A stretch of 51,668 nucleotides of DNA from Alectoria sarmentosa (lineage: Eukaryota > Ascomycota > Lecanoromycetes > Lecanorales > Parmeliaceae): the NCBI GenBank assembly GCA_009733775.1, contig WOGZ01000243.1, positions 1-51,668 on the forward strand, in the 5' to 3' direction. The notes under the pieces are model-generated. The model worked only from the letters and a program-made list of their open reading frames with translations. It was not told the origin of the DNA and searched no databases. The position numbers and the translations under genes were made by a program. Shown here piece after piece: positions 1 through 11,742 of the stretch (the stretch's first letter is position 1; each line of letters opens with the position of its first letter).

Positions 1-1085
1 TATTATTATCAAAAGATTATAACGTTATATGAGTTATAATGAATCGTTTAATTAAGAAGCGTTATTACGTATTATATATAACAAAAAATAATAACACATT
101 TATTAAAAACATTATTGAAATGCTTATTAAAAAAGTCTTTCGTATATATAAATTATCAACATTAATAATGTTTGATCGAGGTTCACAATTTGTTATTATA
201 ATATAAAAATCTTTTTACAAAAAACTCGATATTCAAGTTAAATTATTTACGATCTTTTATTTTGAAATAAATGAATAAACGAAACGAAGTAATTAAGATT
301 TGAAACGTTATTTGCGTATTTATTATAATCACATATAAGACGATTAAGTTAAATGAATATTTATAATCGAATTTACGAATAATAATAATGTTTTAACCTT
401 TATTAATGTATCGCTCTTTTATATAAATAAAGATTTTCATTTTCGTATAAGTTTTAATTTTAATATTATTAATTACGTTATTATTTAAAAACGTCTTAAT
501 GCTATAAAAGTAGAGAATATTATCGATTATATATAAAATGTTCTCGTTTGCATACGCGATAACTTAAATAAAACATAATTTGCGATAATCGAATAAATCA
601 ATCGTTATAAAAAAGATGTAACGTTTAAAAAAAACGATCTCGTTTTTTTTTAAAAATAAAAACATCGTTATTGATAAATTATTTAAGAAATTGAACGATA
701 AAATATTTAATTCATTTAAAGTTATATTTATTATCGATTTTTTTTATAAATTGAAATTATTTAAAATTATGAAAATTTATAATGTTTTTTATTTTAAATT
801 TTTAAACCTCGTCGTTATTAATTTATTATTTAATCAAAAAAACCTTTTTCTTAAAGTTATCATCGTTAAAGGTAAAAAAAAATAAAAAATTAAAGACATA
901 TTAAATTTAAAGAGATTATGAAATCGTTTTAAATATAAAATTAAATAAAAAAACGTCGATAAAGATTTTAATTAATATAATATTAATAAAGATGAATTCG
1001 ATAATGTAAAAAACGTAATAAAAAACTTTTATAAAAAATATTCAAATAAATCAAAATAAAAAGATTAAACATTATTCGATTGAGC
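1..1085 (+). mobile_element. RIP-degraded Ty3/gypsy chromovirus fragment (integrase to chromodomain)
   Basis: Conceptual translation through many stops still shows the Pol C-terminal order of a chromovirus. The integrase core motif DRGSQFV is at about 173-193, followed by degraded forms of the usual TDGQTER and YLRxYxN-x-xQDDW stretches at about 270-345. A GPY/F-like region lies at about 620-760 and IMKIYNVFYFKFL (the family's MKIHNVFHVSLL) at about 766-804. Lysine-rich chromodomain traces run to about 1075. Stops arise mostly at former CAA, CAG and TGG codons, as expected if C-to-T changes on either strand (RIP) inactivated the copy. The upstream half (gag, protease, reverse transcriptase) lies outside the window. 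No long terminal repeat could be identified by eye. Confidence 0.75.
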
Positions 1086-3560
1086 TAGCGATTGATTTAT
1101 AAAAAGGTTTTATCATTTTTTTCTTTTTTCTTTTTTTTCTTTTTTTTTTATAATTATCGTTGTTATAATGAGCGACGACGATTATATATAGTTTTTGATT
1201 ATTGTGCGTGCGTTTTCACATCATTTTTCAACGATAAAATCGATCGATATCGATAATGACGATGTGTTAATTTAAGACTTAAACGAACACGCGACCTTCG
1301 TTATTTACATTATGAACATCTTTTAAAGTCTCTTAACGTCGTCTTAAAACCTCGTTGTCGTTATTGTTAATTTTATTCAATATCATATATATGATAATTC
1401 ACGAAAAAAGATTATTTAAAGCATTATCAAAATATATGTGAATTTTAAATAAGATTTAACGTCTATAATTCGATTCGATTTGAAAGATTTTATTCAATTA
1501 TATCGTTTGATTTCTGCGATTCTTTCTCCGCCCGAAATATAAAGTATCAAATGACATTAAACATTTAAATGCTTTAATGACGATTATGACGTTAATTTTT
1601 TATCAAATCACATTATTTTTGAACGTTTAAAATGATAAAACATTATAATATCGACGATGTTATAAACGAATTTTTTATAATATGTTGTTGTCGTTATTGT
1701 TATTAGCTTTTTTCAATTGAAAATAATTATTAATTAAATGTTTTGAAGATATAAAATAAGTTATAAACACATTTTTTCGATTTTTATAACGCTGAAACAT
1801 CGCTTTTTAAAAAAGAGAGATAATGTTATAAGCGTACTTTATATTTTTAATAAAGCTAACTTCTCTTTAATATTATATTTTTTTAACATTACTCGATTAA
1901 GCTTAGCGTGACTTAGCAAAGACATTTATTTTTATATAAATGTTTTTTTTTATATATATACTTTTTTCTCACTTAGTTGTTTTATTCAATACACTCATAT
2001 AATATAACTTTATATTAATTTTAACAAAATTTAATTAATTTATATAAAATTATAAGATTAAAATTTTAATAATGTTATTAATATTATAAAATAAAAATAT
2101 ATTAAAACGAAGAACTTTACGATTTAAAATAAAAACATAAATATAATAAATAATAAAATGATTTAATAAGAATAAATATATAAAATACGTTTATTTTATT
2201 TATTTCATTATTTTAATCGTTTTTTAATAAATCTTTTATTTTTTTTATTTATTAATTATATTTTAAATTTCAATTTATTATTTTCAAATTAATTTTTTAT
2301 TTAAATTTAATTAAAAATGTTTTATCATTTTAATATAAAATAAAATAAAAATATTTTATTATTTTACATTATTATAATTTTGAGATATTTATAAACTTAA
2401 ATTTACTTAATTAAAATATAAATATTAATATATATTAATTATTAAAATATATTAATTAATAATTATATCGTAAATTATATTTATAAATAATAAAAAACGA
2501 AAATGTTTTTATTAAAATATTGAATTTTATTATTCAATTTTCAATATTTATATATAATATAATATATTATATTTATATTTATATTTATATTTATATTTAT
2601 ATTTATATTTATATTTATATATAACGTATTATATTTATATTTCTTTATTTATTTACTTATATTATTATTACGATTTAAACGCAAATTATAAAAATGTAAT
2701 AATGTTATAATATAATCGAAATATTAATAACAAAAAATGTTATATATAAGAAAGTGACGTTAAAGAATATCGAAATAATAAAACGTTAATATAAAATAAA
2801 ATTAATGTGATTTTAAAGAAGAGAGTTGAAATTATAACACTTATATATAATATATTATATTTACGTTATTAGCGAAAATGTTTATAAACGACGATAATGT
2901 TATTTTATAATTAAAAATTATTATATATTATTATATAAAATTATGTAAACGTATAATTATTAAAATAATTATGTTTTATATACTAAATTTGCTATCGCAA
3001 AAAGAAAAAAAAAGAAAAAGTTATTAATTACTATCGTACGCGATAAAAATGTATTTATAAAGTTTTTTTACTATAATCGACATTTTAAAATTTAAAAACT
3101 TTTAATAATAAAGTATATTCGATAATTTAATGCATTATTCGAAATAACATTCGAAAATTAATGTTGCGAAAATAATTTAAAACGATTTCGAAAGTAAATA
3201 ACGTATGTAATAAATTTAAATTTTTAAGCTTACTTTCGATATTGCAGATATTAAAAACTTAAAAAAAAACCCTTATTATTAAACATATTTCTTTATATAT
3301 TTATTAATTAATAAAAACAAAATGCTGAAAACTTAATAATTTAGTATTAATATAAAATAATCAATTTATTTTAAATTAAAATGTAAGTATACGAAGGCTT
3401 AAGTTGTTCGCAAGTATAAGAATTTTCTTCTGCGTTATATGAGTCAATATGAGATTCGAGGAATTTTTCTGTTGTGCGAACAAATATATATTGCGCTTTT
3501 TCGCACATAGAGAGAATTCTCCTCATGTTATATAGATTGATCAATCGTATATCATTCAAT
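1086..3560. other. AT-rich, gene-free RIP island
   Basis: This stretch is very AT-rich, with stops in every frame. CpG is still common while CpA and TpG are scarce, which is the dinucleotide signature of RIP. It probably consists of older repeats that can no longer be assigned. A trace like a C2H2 finger (RCxYC, then a KKDYLKHYQ-like run, about 1354-1435) is too weak to call. The small open frames near 691-885 and 3371-3571 are not supported as genes. Confidence 0.7.
2571..2620. repeat. Microsatellite (ATTTAT)n
   Basis: About eight head-to-tail copies of a 6-bp unit, atttat, inside the AT-rich island. It is a simple sequence repeat with no coding context. Confidence 0.9.
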
Positions 3561-4653
3561 TGCATATGCACGTGATCAGTAGCCCTAGTCCTAACTCAAT
3601 CCGGCATGATCTCTCAGCTAGTTGAACCATATTATCAACACGTCTTGGCACGATAAGCTATCGAGAGCCATCTGATATCTTCGCTGCCTTACGCTGTGGC
3701 CGACGGCGACGAAGAGGTTGAAGATATTCGGCGACAAAGGCTAAGCAGATGCATCACCCATGTGTCACCGCCAAGGCAGAAATTCCGTAGGTCAACATGC
3801 AGGCACGGCAGGTTTGCTGGCAATGACCCGCTGAAGATTCATTGGATGACCGCCGTTTCTTCTGCTTCTAGAGGCTGATGAAGCGGTGTGGCTGCCACAG
3901 TGTAAGGAGATCTACGTCATTTGACTTCATTTCGAAAAAGAAGATCCTCGCTGACAACCTGGCTTGGGTGTCAGAAAAAGTGACAGTCTTGGCGCTTGGT
4001 AATCTTAACGAGGTGGCGTTTTGAAGATTCCGATTCAGCCGGGAAGCTGCTCAAGGGGACATGATTTACATATTTCCAAGCAGCAGAGGCTTTTAAAAGG
4101 CGTTGCTGAGCTGGCTCTCGAAATCCTCGTCGCCCACCTTGACAAAGCGCGACTGATGTTGACCGCTGACGTGCCGCTTATTAATCGATCGGAGAGAAGC
4201 GTTTGGCTTCACTCAAGCTTGTGGCTGCGTATGTTTGACCCCAAAGGAGATACAAAGATCAGCTGAATAAGATATAGGTGGATGCTCGGCGGGGAAGTCT
4301 TCTAGGGCACCCAATAGTCATCCTTGGCAAGCCCACGGGTACACCACTGCTTCATTTCTATCAGAGGATCCAAAAATGCGAAATCTTCATGGATCATTGC
4401 TCTGCTGCCTTCTGACTTTTTTCCGCACTTTTCCGAATGCGGAGAACTCGAATGCACGAAGATGACTGTACTCGTATCTGAAAGCACCTTCGGTACTTAC
4501 GAGGATGCCCAAACAGAGGATGAGACCATACGAGCTATACTGCCGTTTTTATAAAAGGGCCTGATAACCCATAGCTTCGACTGGTATAGCTCAAACCATC
4601 TTCGATTCAAAGAAACAGCCATAGCAATTTCGAACCCTTCCTACCTCTCCATA
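3561..4653. other. Transition from RIP island to gene space, no supported gene
   Basis: Base composition returns to normal near 3560. Short open frames occur on both strands (for example 4021-4266 plus and 4302-4487 minus), but none has a recognisable domain, splice context or signal peptide. The last 100 bp should hold the promoter and 5' UTR of the secreted-protein gene at 4654. Degraded gene relics cannot be excluded. Confidence 0.5.
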
Positions 4654-5220
4654 ATGAAGACCATAATCATCTCTTTGGCCCTCTCCCTCCTCCTCCCCCT
4701 CTCCGACGCAGCCCCTTCATTAGACCCTCTCTCAGCCCGTCAAACAAACGGGGTTCTCTTCCAAGGCGCCGCCGGAGCCTCCTTCGTTATCAACAACGTC
4801 CCGCAAGATAACACCATCTTCAACATAAGTACGTCCATATATATATCATACTCTTCCCAATCCTACCAATCCCCAATCAATGGCCCCCGCCTAGCTTTCC
4901 TCGCCCATCCTACAAACTCCTATACAATCCCAGACCCACCTCATTGTCCTAAACATGTAGCTAACCCCTCTTTCCCCGCCCTAACAGCCAACCCCCTCTC
5001 TATCTCCCATATCAGCACTAGCGTCTCCGCCGTATGTCAATTCCACGGTATCGACGGTAGCTCCGTTACCGTAGTTGGTGATGACGGGCAGAATGTGCCT
5101 GTAGGGCCGCCTCAAGTGCAGGTGTGGGGCGCTTGCCTTGCTTTTAGCTTTCCGGGACAGTTGTGTGAGGGGTCAGATCCGAGTATTGAATGCTCTCCTC
5201 ACTTGCCGCCAGCAGCATAA
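4654..5220 (+). CDS. Small secreted protein, function unknown
   Basis: The model is two exons, 4654-4828 and 4988-5220, giving about 135 residues. The intron (159 bp) has donor GTACGT, a CTAAC branch candidate near 4961, a pyrimidine tract and acceptor AACAG. Because its length is a multiple of three and it has no stop, the unspliced frame is also open. The N-terminus (MKTIIISLALSLLLPLSDAA) is a clear signal peptide, so the product is probably secreted. After a probable pro-segment ending LSARQ, the mature part starts with the pattern LFQGAAGASFVINNVPQDN and has cysteines near its middle and end. No enzyme motif is visible. It looks like a fungal small secreted or surface protein. It sits at the edge of the AT-rich island, a common place for such genes. 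Confidence 0.7.
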   Translation: MKTIIISLALSLLLPLSDAAPSLDPLSARQTNGVLFQGAAGASFVINNVPQDNTIFNISTSIYISYSSQSYQSPINGPRLAFLAHPTNSYTIPDPPHCPKHVANPSFPALTANPLSISHISTSVSAVCQFHGIDGSSVTVVGDDGQNVPVGPPQVQVWGACLAFSFPGQLCEGSDPSIECSPHLPPAA

Positions 5221-5553
5221 AAGATGGTTGAGGGTGGTGATAGGTGAAGTGGGTGAAAGGTTAGAGGGGGATGGAAAGGAGGGCTGGTGGTTGGTGATAA
5301 GATAGTAATTCGGTTTGAAAAAAGGTGCTGATCCTTCCTAATGGAGCTCACGAGATATTGATATCGAAACCGTCCATTTCAGACGTTCTTCAAGCGTGTG
5401 TAACCATTTTCCTCTTTCTTGCATGTCATAAGAACCGAGGACAAATCCCAACTCCTTCTCCCGCCACGTACATCCTGATTCTTTCACATTGTATCACAAT
5501 CTCCCTCTGTGTTTCCCCGCCATCAGAACTTCTCATCCAACCAGGCCTCCAAA
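5221..5553. other. Intergenic, no gene seen
   Basis: About 330 bp between the secreted-protein gene and the hydrolase pseudogene. It is GT/GA-rich just after the stop codon, as in a 3' UTR, then CT-rich close to 5500-5550, as in a fungal promoter or 5' UTR. Nothing else is visible. Confidence 0.5.
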
Positions 5554-6407
5554 ATGTCAAAGTCAACGATACTCCTCGTCGGCGGGGCCCGGCACACAGC
5601 AGACTACCTCAGCCCCCTCGCCGCAACGCTGGAGGCCGCAGGATATCCAACCGCCATTCTCGGCCTCCCTAGTGTGGGTGCGGATCCATCGAAGCCCGAT
5701 TGCGGAGACGACGGAGCCGTGATCCGCTCCCCGGCCTCTCGGCTGCTTTCTGAGGGCAAGCGCATCGTTGCACTCATATGGAGGGATTGCCGGTACCGAT
5801 GCTCTTCAAGGGTTTGGCAGTGCGTCAAAGAAGGGGTGCAGGCGCTGTTCTAGGCTTGGTATATATTGCGACAATGTTACCCAAGAAGGGCGACTCCTTC
5901 GAAACGCATCTGGAGTCTGTTGGTGACTTTACGTGGAAGCCTGCACTGGAGGCGTTGACTGCAGTAGGTCCTTTCGTACTGCAAATCAAATGCGGCAGTC
6001 TGCCTTGAGAGCTTACACCTTTTTTTCCATAGGATGGGATGATGGCATTGCCGCCGGACTTTGCTGCGGGCATTTTCTATAGCGATCTTAAGTCCGAGCA
6101 AACGAATCGTTGGACAGCTCTGTTGAAGCCACAATCCGCCGGGCACATGTAGTTTCTTGTCTGTACAATTATCGAAGATAACAGATTTTGACAATCTGTC
6201 CAGGGCGTTTCAGTCTTCAATCACCCACGAGATGTGCAGATATATCCTGTCTGCTTATCTCTTGACCGAGAAAGATCAGGCGTTTAGGTACGAGTATCAG
6301 CTCAAGACGGTGCAACGTGCAGGGATTCCGGTGACAAAGACAATCCAGACTGGCCATTCGAGGTGATGGAGTTTGTGGTTTCTTTTGCTACTGGGTTGGA
6401 CGTTTGA
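5554..6407 (+). pseudogene. Alpha/beta-hydrolase (salicylate-esterase-like) pseudogene
   Basis: The 5' part reads as a normal start of the family: MSKSTILLVGGARHTADYLS, then LEAAGYPTAILGLPSVGADP. The reading frame then breaks three times. Near 5770 it shifts before the nucleophile elbow HSYGG (5771-5785). Near 5825-5840 it shifts into GAVLGLVYIATMLPKKGDSF. Near 6360 it shifts just before the C-terminal helix EVMEFVVSFATGL, which ends at the TGA at 6405-6407. Between these, two introns still have proper boundaries: about 5965-6032, and 6149-6203, the latter joining GHM to AFQSSITHEMCRYI. The breaks look like small deletions rather than RIP transitions. In the intact family this is a cytoplasmic serine hydrolase of the methylesterase/salicylate esterase type. 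Here no full-length enzyme can be made unless the assembly is wrong. Confidence 0.8.
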
Positions 6408-8436
6408 GGATGGTATTGATAGCAATATAGGGGAGAGGCGTGTGGGCAAAGAGTGTAGATGTCTTCTTAGACGAGTATCTTTCTCAAACAAAAGGCTGCT
6501 CTTGTGAAGGCGAAGAAAGCGATCTCGCAACAGTATGGCCTTTCCAGCTTCCCTCTCAGCCTACTCCAGCAGCAGCATCCTTCTGCAACTACTCCTCTTC
6601 CACCATTGGCAACATCCTCGCGTGCATCGTCAGTAGTAACCGAATGTAGGGTCGTCCACCAAGGACGTGACCGTGATCTGAGCAAGATGATGCAAAACGC
6701 GCGTAGTTGCAAGACGAACGTTCGTCGTTAGGTTTTCTAGGCAGCAAGACCATAAATGAAAGGAAAGGGTACCAAGCGGAGCTGTTCCTTCGGCGCTCCC
6801 TTATGATATCTTCCAATTCTTTGCCCGCACATTTTTCGCCGACTGCCTGAAACCGTTAGCGAGACGATTCAATTAAGTGACTAGGGATGCGAATCGCAAC
6901 GAAGACTGGAGAGCGAATTACAAGGCAGGATCATTGGCGCTTTCTCGCTGTCATAGTCATGTCGAAGTGAGCATAGCTCCGTTTGCAGATAGGGTAGATG
7001 TTTGGGCGCTTCTTTTGAGTATTATCTAAATACACGGTTTCGAACTGCATACAATTCCATCCCCCAAGTCATCGTTCTTGCGCGGTAGAGTAACGAAAAA
7101 ATACTGTCATCTAGGACGGGAGACATCTGTAGATTGCATGCCGTGCAAGTTCTCGTCGCGATGGCCGTTCAACCTGTCTTGAGTCCGTTACTTCCCGATC
7201 GCGTCTTTGTGAACTTTTTCCCTTATTTTGGTTGCGATCTTCTTCTTTAAGATTTCTTTGCTCGATATCTCCTGCCTTCGTCACTCGGCCTCTTTATAAG
7301 GATCGACTACATGCGCTGTACTAGTGATCTTCTTGCAATGAATAGTGGGGCGCCGACCGAGTCCTCACCGCATGATCGTAAACAAATTCATCATCCGCAA
7401 TCTCGGCCCCATGAGCGAGCTGGCGAGCTAAGTGCGTGGCACGATTAACAGGCTCGGAAGACGCGCCACACCCTTGCGTACGCCTATGTATCCTGCAGCA
7501 AGTCTTGTCTTGAGGGTTACGGGCTAGAGACTGGTAGAAATTCACCAACTACCCTCCCTGGTATCAGGGTATATACTGTAGGCCTTGGAATACTCTCTCC
7601 AATCATTCTCTACTGGAACCTGTCTCCGGTATCTCAAGAAACCTGGTCTAGTCTCCATTGCTGTAACAGCGATTTAGTGATGCATAGACAGGTATTCTTG
7701 TGGGTGACTATCTTTCAAAGGAGGGGAAGCATTTTCGGACGAGACCTTCAGAATTTCGATATATAGCGCGAAGAGAATACATGTATCATAATAATCAAAA
7801 TAAGAATTGGACGTTGAGGTCACAAAAAGATAAGATGCGGCGGAGATTCTCGGCTAATTTCAGCCTCTCGACCGGGATTTCGCTAGCTGCAAACGCCACA
7901 GAGTAACAAGCCTCGACTCTCATGAAATGACCTCCTTCGAGATGCTACAATCGCCGTCTCTAGAACGGGCATGGTAGATGTCACAGAGCCTGCATCCCGA
8001 TTACCTCAAGGGAAGGCTCACACTCGCAATTATGCCCTTCCGCCTCGCATACCTCGAGACCAAGAGAAAAGTAACAGCGTACTTGACACTATCTGGAACA
8101 AATTGCTCTATCGAAGACGACCTGTGTCGCCAGACAGCTTCGAGACCTTTTTAAGGAATCTACAAGAGGTCACCCTAGTTGATATCTATTACACATTGAA
8201 CTACAAATCTATTGCATCTTTTCAAGATTTAATTTGATTCGTCGTATCTCGTTAAGATTTATTCGCTTATATTATAATTTCATCGTAAACGATTAATGAA
8301 AAAAACAAGATTCTTTTAATCTATCATTCACGTTTTCCCCCCCGAATAACAACGTCGACAGTTTGTTAATATTTGAAATTTTTATCCATTTCGAACAGAT
8401 TATAGGCAAATTTTCTTAAATACACTTCGATTATAA
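6408..8436. other. Intergenic/relic region, no supported gene
   Basis: About 2 kb with only short, unconvincing frames. The frame 7971-8237 (88 codons, beginning MVDVTEPASRLPQGKAH) has protein-like composition and could be a cut-off 5' piece of the CorA-like gene downstream. It is in a different frame and is separated from it by an AT-rich stretch (8238-8440) that contains stops in all frames. No tRNA, rRNA or repeat was recognised. Confidence 0.45.
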
Positions 8437-10328
8437 TATATTTTCGATTATGCTCAACTTGAATATGGCGATCTGACGCGGTATAGTTGCATAACCAAGA
8501 CCGCTCCCGTAATCAAGCAGCTCTTTTCGTACTTCCGTCTTTTCACTCTCTCAGCTTACGCCGAGCCGCAGTTCTGGGCACGAGCTCTCCTTGCATTCCT
8601 CCTGTGTTGGAGTGGTTATGCAAGCCAAGAATTTGTGGATGTCATACTAACAAGCTCAGATAGCAAGAGCAACGCAGATAAGGACCGCGTTTTTTGTCTT
8701 CCTTTTCGAGGTATGTTGTTTCTTTTGGGCCAATTTCCACAATTCAATGACATGCAACAGTTGTGTCAGCATCACCAAATTGGGATTTCGACTACGTTTG
8801 GCCATTTGATGTGCCCGATTTTAATGTCTTTGATATCCATACAAGGCGTCCTTACAAAGCCAAACCAGCCATGGAGGAAATTCAGCTATACAATCGGTTC
8901 AATGACGATGGCTCTTGTAATACGACTTTACTGTTTGACTCCACTAGGGCATTGGCGAGGTTCAGGACACTCCTCACGCATCCCGAGCCTCGGGGCGGCG
9001 AAGCGACTGGGCCTGTGTCTTCAGTAGACGCAGCTCCTTTAATTTATTTGCATGAGATCGACTTAACTATTCATGAGCAGATGAACGAAGAATCGCTTGG
9101 GTTCGTAGTCAAAGTTTTCGATCGAGCGACTGATACAGTACACATTCCTCTGCTGTCATCAACTCAAACTTTTACTTATAATGCATCAGGTTGAACACAG
9201 CCGTGATCACCCTGGCAGGGCTGAACATATCTACCTACTAATGTTGCAGGATTACATTACCTCTACACTTCATCAGATTCAAGCTGCTAAAGAACAATTG
9301 TGCAGGCAGCTTCTGGACACAGCAGAGGAGGTATTAACCAATCGAAAGAACATCCTTTTGAAAGACACCGACTATCTCATCGAATCTCTCAATGTGACGA
9401 TGGTGTATCTGGGAGAATGTCAACAACAGTCGAGGCATTTGCGAGATCGTCCTACCATCAAATTAACAAAACCCACCAGGCTAAATCACTAGAAGAACTG
9501 AAATAGAACCAAATCGCTGGAACCATTGGCTTTCTGGTCGCTATTTACGTGCCAATCGCCTTCGTGTCCTCGTACTTTGGCATAAATACTGTCGAGATTT
9601 TGACTGGGAACCTCCACAATTCGTTGTTCTGGCAGATTGCAATTCCCCTAATGGTCTTGACCATCATGCTCCCGCTTAGTCTCAGCATCATCGCCCGTGT
9701 CACCCGTGCCCCGAGCCTTTCCGCTGGCGCATTCTCGTTGCGCCAATGGCCCATGATTGTCGACCTGGGCTTGACTTTCTTCTGCCTGAGCCTCGCGACC
9801 GCGCATATTGTTCACTGGAGGCGCTCTGGACACCATCAGTTCAAAGGGCTCTTTCGGCGCATCTTGCCGGACGAAACAATCATCGTCGATGGTATCTTTG
9901 CGTGCTTCGGCTTGCAGAAAGCCCTCGAGAATATCATTTTGCGCAATCGCCGGGGCCGGAAGTGGTGTTCCCTCTGGCTCGTGATGACTTTTGTCATAGC
10001 CCTCTGCGCCGGATTGAGCGTTCTTGATGATTCGTTTGCTACGCTATTGACGCCATTTGGATTTGTTTTTGCCACTTTAGCAGTTCGGCCATTGCTTTTG
10101 AGGCTGAACTTAATGACCGGTGTAAATAGTACGGATATCTCTACAGGAGGAGGGCCAGACAGGAGAGCTGAACCTAATGTGCTTGAAATTCAATCCCTTG
10201 GCAGCGGCTTCAGCACGGAATCAGTGCAAGGTCATGTGTTCCATCTCCCTGCCACCGAAATGTATCAGGTCTCAGGTAGTCGTGACCCTGGAGGGACTTC
10301 GGTCTTTGGAGCCCAAGTCCCCTTTTGA
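8437..10328 (+). pseudogene. CorA-like Mg2+ transporter-family gene, probably broken
   Basis: Open segments line up as a fungal CorA-like protein: 8437-8710, intron 8711-8760, 8761-9137, intron 9138-9189, then from 9190. A long cytosolic part with WDFDYVWPFDVPDFNVFD is followed by a helix (about 9250-9480) and the membrane part IGFLVAIYVPIAFVSSYFGIN. At least three more hydrophobic segments follow, ending at 10328. CorA transporters have two such helices and the signature GMN; here it reads GIN. No ATG opens the first segment, and an AT-rich stretch precedes it. Near 9420 the frame shifts, and a TAG at 9504-9506 (CAG to TAG would be a RIP-type change) stops the shifted frame just before the membrane exon. 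An intron 9403-9506 (GTGTAT...AAATAG) would bypass both lesions in phase, so an expressed variant is possible. Confidence 0.6.
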
Positions 10329-11036
10329 TTCGACAAACATCACTGCTCTCCCTCTTTCATTACGGCATACAACGGAGATCTAGGTGCCAGAGTGTATGTA
10401 GATATCCCCTCGTCTGGCGCCGGGGGGGGGGGGGGGGAAAATGTCTTGGCTGTAGGGCTGAGCCCCTGAGTTTTACCTCCTGCCAGACGATGGGATAGGT
10501 GGGTGAGTGCTCAATCAGACGGGAATTCGAGGGCGAAGGATTGTTATTATGGTGGGGCTGCAGAGTGTAATGGTACCTGACTGGAAGGGGGGCGGGTTCC
10601 TACATGTAAGAGAAGTTAGTAAAAGTCATGTATAGAAGGGGGATCAAGCCAGCACCAGGGCGAACACCGCCGCTGGCTTTTTGTCTTCTCATGTCCTACA
10701 ACTCAGGCGTGTGGCCAGGAAGCGGTGGCACTTATAAAGATATTCCCCCAAATGTTTGTCACTCTTTTGTCAAAGATGATAGTGTCGCGCGCTCAATGTT
10801 CTTTATCCAGTACGCTTGGAAAAGAGAGTCGAGTTGTTTTGGTTGATACCCACAAAAATTGTGCACAAATCAAATGGAGGGAGCGTTTGGAAGTGGTAAT
10901 TTTTCGAGTCCTATCTGCCTGTTATCGAGTTCGAATCTAAGAAACTACTTAGAGTCGACAACTTGAAAGTAATAGCGAAACTGATAGATCATCTTGGTAC
11001 GCTTGGCTAACCGTACACTGCTCGCACACTAAACTA
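10329..11036. other. Intergenic with a G16 homopolymer
   Basis: About 700 bp with no supported gene. It contains an uninterrupted run of 16 G at 10422-10437, a likely site of sequencing error or of G-quadruplex-prone DNA. Short frames at 10628-10940 lack any recognisable feature. Confidence 0.5.
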
Positions 11037-11740
11037 CCTTAGCGGTGGGCTATGGTTTGCGACAACTGTATTTAACTGATATTTCAAATAATAACCGCTA
11101 ATAGGCGGTCTCTTGGTAATGAAACTTATTATTATCGAATATTTATTAGATTATATATTATAATCGGTTGCAATTAAATAACGGTAGTTGATCGATTTTT
11201 TCGCACATTCGTCTCAGCAAAATATACGATTATTAAAGATAATCAAATTTTCAATATATTTAATAATGATACTTTTAAAGTTGTTAATCATGTCAAATTC
11301 AATGCTCAGAAATCTCATAGGTAGCGAAACATCAACGCTTTTGAAGAATTGACTGCAAAAATGAGCGATTTGAATGATTTTCTCGCGGGGTTGACATCCG
11401 CAATATCTTGCGCTTCATGTGAAACCTTGATGAATGATATGATGTGAGGGTATGAGGGTATGAGGGTGTGGGGGTGTGGGGGTGTAAGGCATCTTCATAT
11501 CTTGCTCAGGGTCATCCTCGGTTCCGACGCGCTTTCGACATTAAATAAAAAATATAGCTTATTAATTATGCTTTCGTATCATTCGTGAAAAATATCGTCT
11601 ATAAAAAATGATTATAAATAATAACGTTTGTTTTTTGTCACTGCTTATGAGCAATTATTTTGCTTGAGATCGTTATATATTTGTTACGATAATGTTACGA
11701 TATAGTTACGATATTAAGTTTTACGCTTGAGTCGCTAAAA
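11037..11740. mobile_element. Partial or degraded copy (C) of the CCTTAGCGG TIR element
   Basis: A TA followed by CCTTAGCGGTGGGCTATGG at 11035-11055 matches the inverted end of the elements at 11743-12407 and 46948-48343. About 45 bp of similarity (through AACTGTATTTAACTG) runs inward in the orientation of their right end. The interior is AT-rich and RIP-like. The opposite end is not secure: TTTTAGCG read on the minus strand just before the TA at 11741 could be a C-to-T mutated end, which would make a ~700-bp copy abutting copy A. No coding capacity is seen. Confidence 0.5.
11445..11487. repeat. Degenerate 8-bp tandem repeat (GAGGGTAT/GGGGGTGT)
   Basis: About five head-to-tail units, changing from tgagggta to ggggtgtg across the array, inside the AT-rich TIR-element cluster. 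It is a short G-rich minisatellite with no known role. It does not match the common fungal telomere unit TTAGGG. Confidence 0.75.
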
Positions 11741-11742
11741 TA

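Noticed and set aside
1354..1440. C2H2 zinc-finger-like trace in the RIP island
   Set aside because: One degenerate Cys/His pattern broken by stops; not distinguishable from chance.
4302..4554. Frames on both strands (76 codons plus, 61 codons minus)
   Set aside because: No domain, no splice-supported extension. A good-looking donor and acceptor on the minus strand are only 23 nt apart, too short to splice.
10925..10945. GAGTTCGAATCT resembling a tRNA T-arm
   Set aside because: No matching acceptor, D or anticodon stems around it.
11445..11487. G-rich tandem repeat considered as an internal telomere tract
   Set aside because: The 8-bp unit does not match TTAGGG, and the copies drift in sequence.
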